Positions 62,458-64,000 of a DNA stretch of 64,000 nt are shown piece after piece. The position numbers and the translations under genes were made by a program. The DNA is from Alkalihalobacillus sp. CinArs1 (GTDB taxonomy: Bacteria; Bacillota; Bacilli; Bacillales; Guptibacillaceae), in assembly GCF_947387515.1 (NCBI RefSeq), contig NZ_CANDOB010000001.1:744001-808000 (forward strand). The letters are read 5' to 3'. A model generated the notes under the pieces. The model made no database searches, was not told the DNA's origin, and worked only from the letters and a program-made list of their open reading frames with translations. The number at the start of each line of letters is the position of its first letter. The stretch's first letter is position 1.

Positions 62458-64000
62458 TTATGCTGCTTGTTTTAGCGCTTTTTCGTATCCAACTTTATGG
62501 ATTTTTTGTTTTCTAGATAGAATTAAGAGAAGAGTTGATATTGCTGCACCAACGATCGCAGCTCCGAACCAGATCACTGCATTCATGACGCCACCTGATC
62601 CGCCTTGTAGTAGAGCAAGTGAGAAGATGCCTGCGCCCGGGACATTTAGTCCGATATTCGCGACAGATACGATTGCTCCTGTAACGGCAGAACCTGCGAC
62701 TAGAGATGGGATCACGCGAATCGGATCATTGATCATGAACGGAATCGCTCCTTCTGTAATTCCGGCCAAACCTAGTATCCACGTTTGTTTTCCAACTGCT
62801 TTTTCACTTTGACTGAACGAACGACTCGCAATGATCGTTGCTGCTGTAACGGAGAATGCCGACACCATCTTTACTGATGCAAAGACAGCGTAAGGAATAA
62901 AGTTACCGCTCGCCATCGCACCGATACAGAACGTATAAGCCGCTTTATTAACTGGACCACCTAAATCAAATGAAACGAAACCACCGATTAAAGCACCAAG
63001 AATAATTGCATTTGTACCTGTCATCCCATCAAGCCAACCTAGAAGTGCCCCATTCAACCATGCAACGGGTTCACCGACTACAAACAGCATGATTAAAATC
63101 GTGATGAGTGAGCCAAATACCGGGTAGACCCAGAAGCTCACAAAACCAGCGAATGTTCCGCTCGGCTTAATTTTCTGCTTCATATATTTCAATAGGAAAC
63201 CTGCGAGAAATCCACCTAGCATCCCGCCAAGAAACCCGCTTCCAATCATGTTTGCAGCTACACCTGCTGCAAAACCAGGACCAAGACCAGGCTTATCAGC
63301 GATCGAGTACGCCATATATGCTGCAAGAACGGGTACCATCAGCGTACTTAATAGCAGTCCTCCAAGCGTTTTCACTTGATTCAGCCATGATCCTTCGGTA
63401 GCAAGGAGCTCCTCCATACCAAATCCTTGTGCAATTAATGTTGCAAAAGCTGAAATCATACCACCAGCTACGATGATTGGAATAATGTACGAGATCCCTG
63501 TTAAGATGGAATCTTTGATTTCCGTTTTGAAAGGCTTACCACCTTCTTCTTCATCCATCTCATCTAAATGGTCGATATTTTGGTCATCAGAACGTTTCTT
63601 TTGCAGCACTTTTTCAATCAGCTGTTTTCCTTCTTTCATCGGAGACGCGACATTCGTCTTCACGATCGGTAAGTGCTTATACCGATCTTGGTCCTTCACT
63701 GCTACATCGTTTGCGAAAATGACCCCAACAGCTTCACTTAAGTCTTTCTTCGTATGACGCCCTTCGATTCCATTCGCACCTTGCTTTTCTACTTTCATCC
63801 TTACATTTAGTCCCTCGGCTGCTTTTGAAAGAGCTTCTGCTGCCATGTATGTGTGCGCGATACCTGCAGGACAGGCGGTAACACCTAGAACGAGAGGACG
63901 AGACTCATCTTCTTCCCTAGATACCTTTTCCTCTGCATTGCCTAGCGCATCATAGAGATCTTTTGCTGATTGCACCTTTACTAACCGATCTTTATAAGCT
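62458..64000 (-). CDS. mngA: Mannosylglycerate-type PTS EIIABC permease, 5' end cut by the window edge
   Basis: Multidomain PTS protein; about 514 residues are visible and the frame is open past base 64000. After an EIIA-like end (AYKDRLVKVQSAKDLYDAL) comes a fructose-type EIIB (LVLGVTACPAGIAHTYMAAEAL, phospho-Cys in TACPAG) and an EIIC with about 10 helices (GISYIIPIIVAGGMISAFATL, FVSFDLGGPVNKAAYTF, GITEGAIPFMINDPIRVIPS). The EIIA domain lies beyond the edge. The order IIA-IIB-IIC is that of MngA and FruA. The neighbouring mngB-type and glycerate kinase genes favour 2-O-mannosylglycerate as substrate rather than fructose. Confidence 0.88.
   Translation of the reverse strand, partial: AYKDRLVKVQSAKDLYDALGNAEEKVSREEDESRPLVLGVTACPAGIAHTYMAAEALSKAAEGLNVRMKVEKQGANGIEGRHTKKDLSEAVGVIFANDVAVKDQDRYKHLPIVKTNVASPMKEGKQLIEKVLQKKRSDDQNIDHLDEMDEEEGGKPFKTEIKDSILTGISYIIPIIVAGGMISAFATLIAQGFGMEELLATEGSWLNQVKTLGGLLLSTLMVPVLAAYMAYSIADKPGLGPGFAAGVAANMIGSGFLGGMLGGFLAGFLLKYMKQKIKPSGTFAGFVSFWVYPVFGSLITILIMLFVVGEPVAWLNGALLGWLDGMTGTNAIILGALIGGFVSFDLGGPVNKAAYTFCIGAMASGNFIPYAVFASVKMVSAFSVTAATIIASRSFSQSEKAVGKQTWILGLAGITEGAIPFMINDPIRVIPSLVAGSAVTGAIVSVANIGLNVPGAGIFSLALLQGGSGGVMNAVIWFGAAIVGAAISTLLLILSRKQKIHKVGYEKALKQAA

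Overview
The window looks like a chromosomal segment from a low-to-mid GC, spore-former-like Bacillaceae (Bacillus, Fictibacillus or Pseudalkalibacillus type). The signs are AGGAGG-type ribosome binding sites before nearly every gene, frequent GTG/TTG starts, compact operons closed by strong hairpin terminators, an S-box riboswitch, a PerR-like box, a WalR-like box, cre-like palindromes and typical Bacillus families (CadC/CadA, RbsRKDACB, YczE, 3D-domain wall protein). No tRNA, rRNA, insertion sequence, prophage or CRISPR array was seen. Mannosylglycerate use and a possible dimethylsulfone monooxygenase would fit a saline or marine habitat, but that is inference.

Layout. 1-3.4 kb: a PadR regulator with a chromate-type transporter (cut by the left edge), two small membrane proteins, and an exported protein whose mature end (ACSC) resembles TIMP/NTR proteins. 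3.4-15.6 kb: one long minus-strand transcription unit. It holds a branched-chain-amino-acid-type ABC importer (substrate-binding lipoprotein, two ATPases, two permeases), then a KAS III-like enzyme, an alpha/beta hydrolase, a FabG-like reductase and an acyl-CoA ligase. Immediately upstream is a 1071-residue NTPase-TPR-SARP regulator. This looks like a self-contained uptake and catabolic system for an unidentified acid and is the best candidate here for an undescribed system. 15.6-24.3 kb: a methyltransferase, GNAT enzymes, a polylysine mini-protein, a subtilase with C-terminal SLH-like repeats, a WalR-linked wall enzyme and an extended SDR. 24.5-27.5 kb: an aldehyde dehydrogenase and an S-box-controlled flavin monooxygenase.

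27.5-33.2 kb: a complete ribose operon (rbsRKDACB) with an autoregulatory operator. 33.2-38.9 kb: a GNAT-like protein, a small membrane protein, a MarR-MMPL exporter pair divergent from a CBO0543-family membrane protein across an 18-bp-arm inverted repeat, and an AraC/GyrI-like regulator. 39-42 kb: the cadCA metal-efflux operon with its operator. 42-47.3 kb: a duplicated beta-helix protein, and an OCD-family enzyme plus MHS transporter divergent from an XRE-cupin regulator across a well-formed promoter and palindrome. 47.4-53.2 kb: a SWIM/SNF2 helicase and katG with a PerR-like box.

53.4-57.3 kb: a PRD regulator carrying its own EIIA domain, followed by ascorbate-type PTS EIIB and EIIC. 57.4-58.6 kb: a zinc-ribbon/trypsin-like protease gene broken by a frameshift and a probable deletion. 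58.7-64 kb: a mannosylglycerate operon: PTS permease (cut by the right edge), GH38 alpha-mannosidase and glycerate kinase. Together these form a route from mannosylglycerate to mannose-6-phosphate and phosphoglycerate.

All calls come from reading the sequence and from recalled family knowledge; no database search was run. Several starts were moved downstream of the longest open frame because a Shine-Dalgarno sequence sits just before an internal codon.
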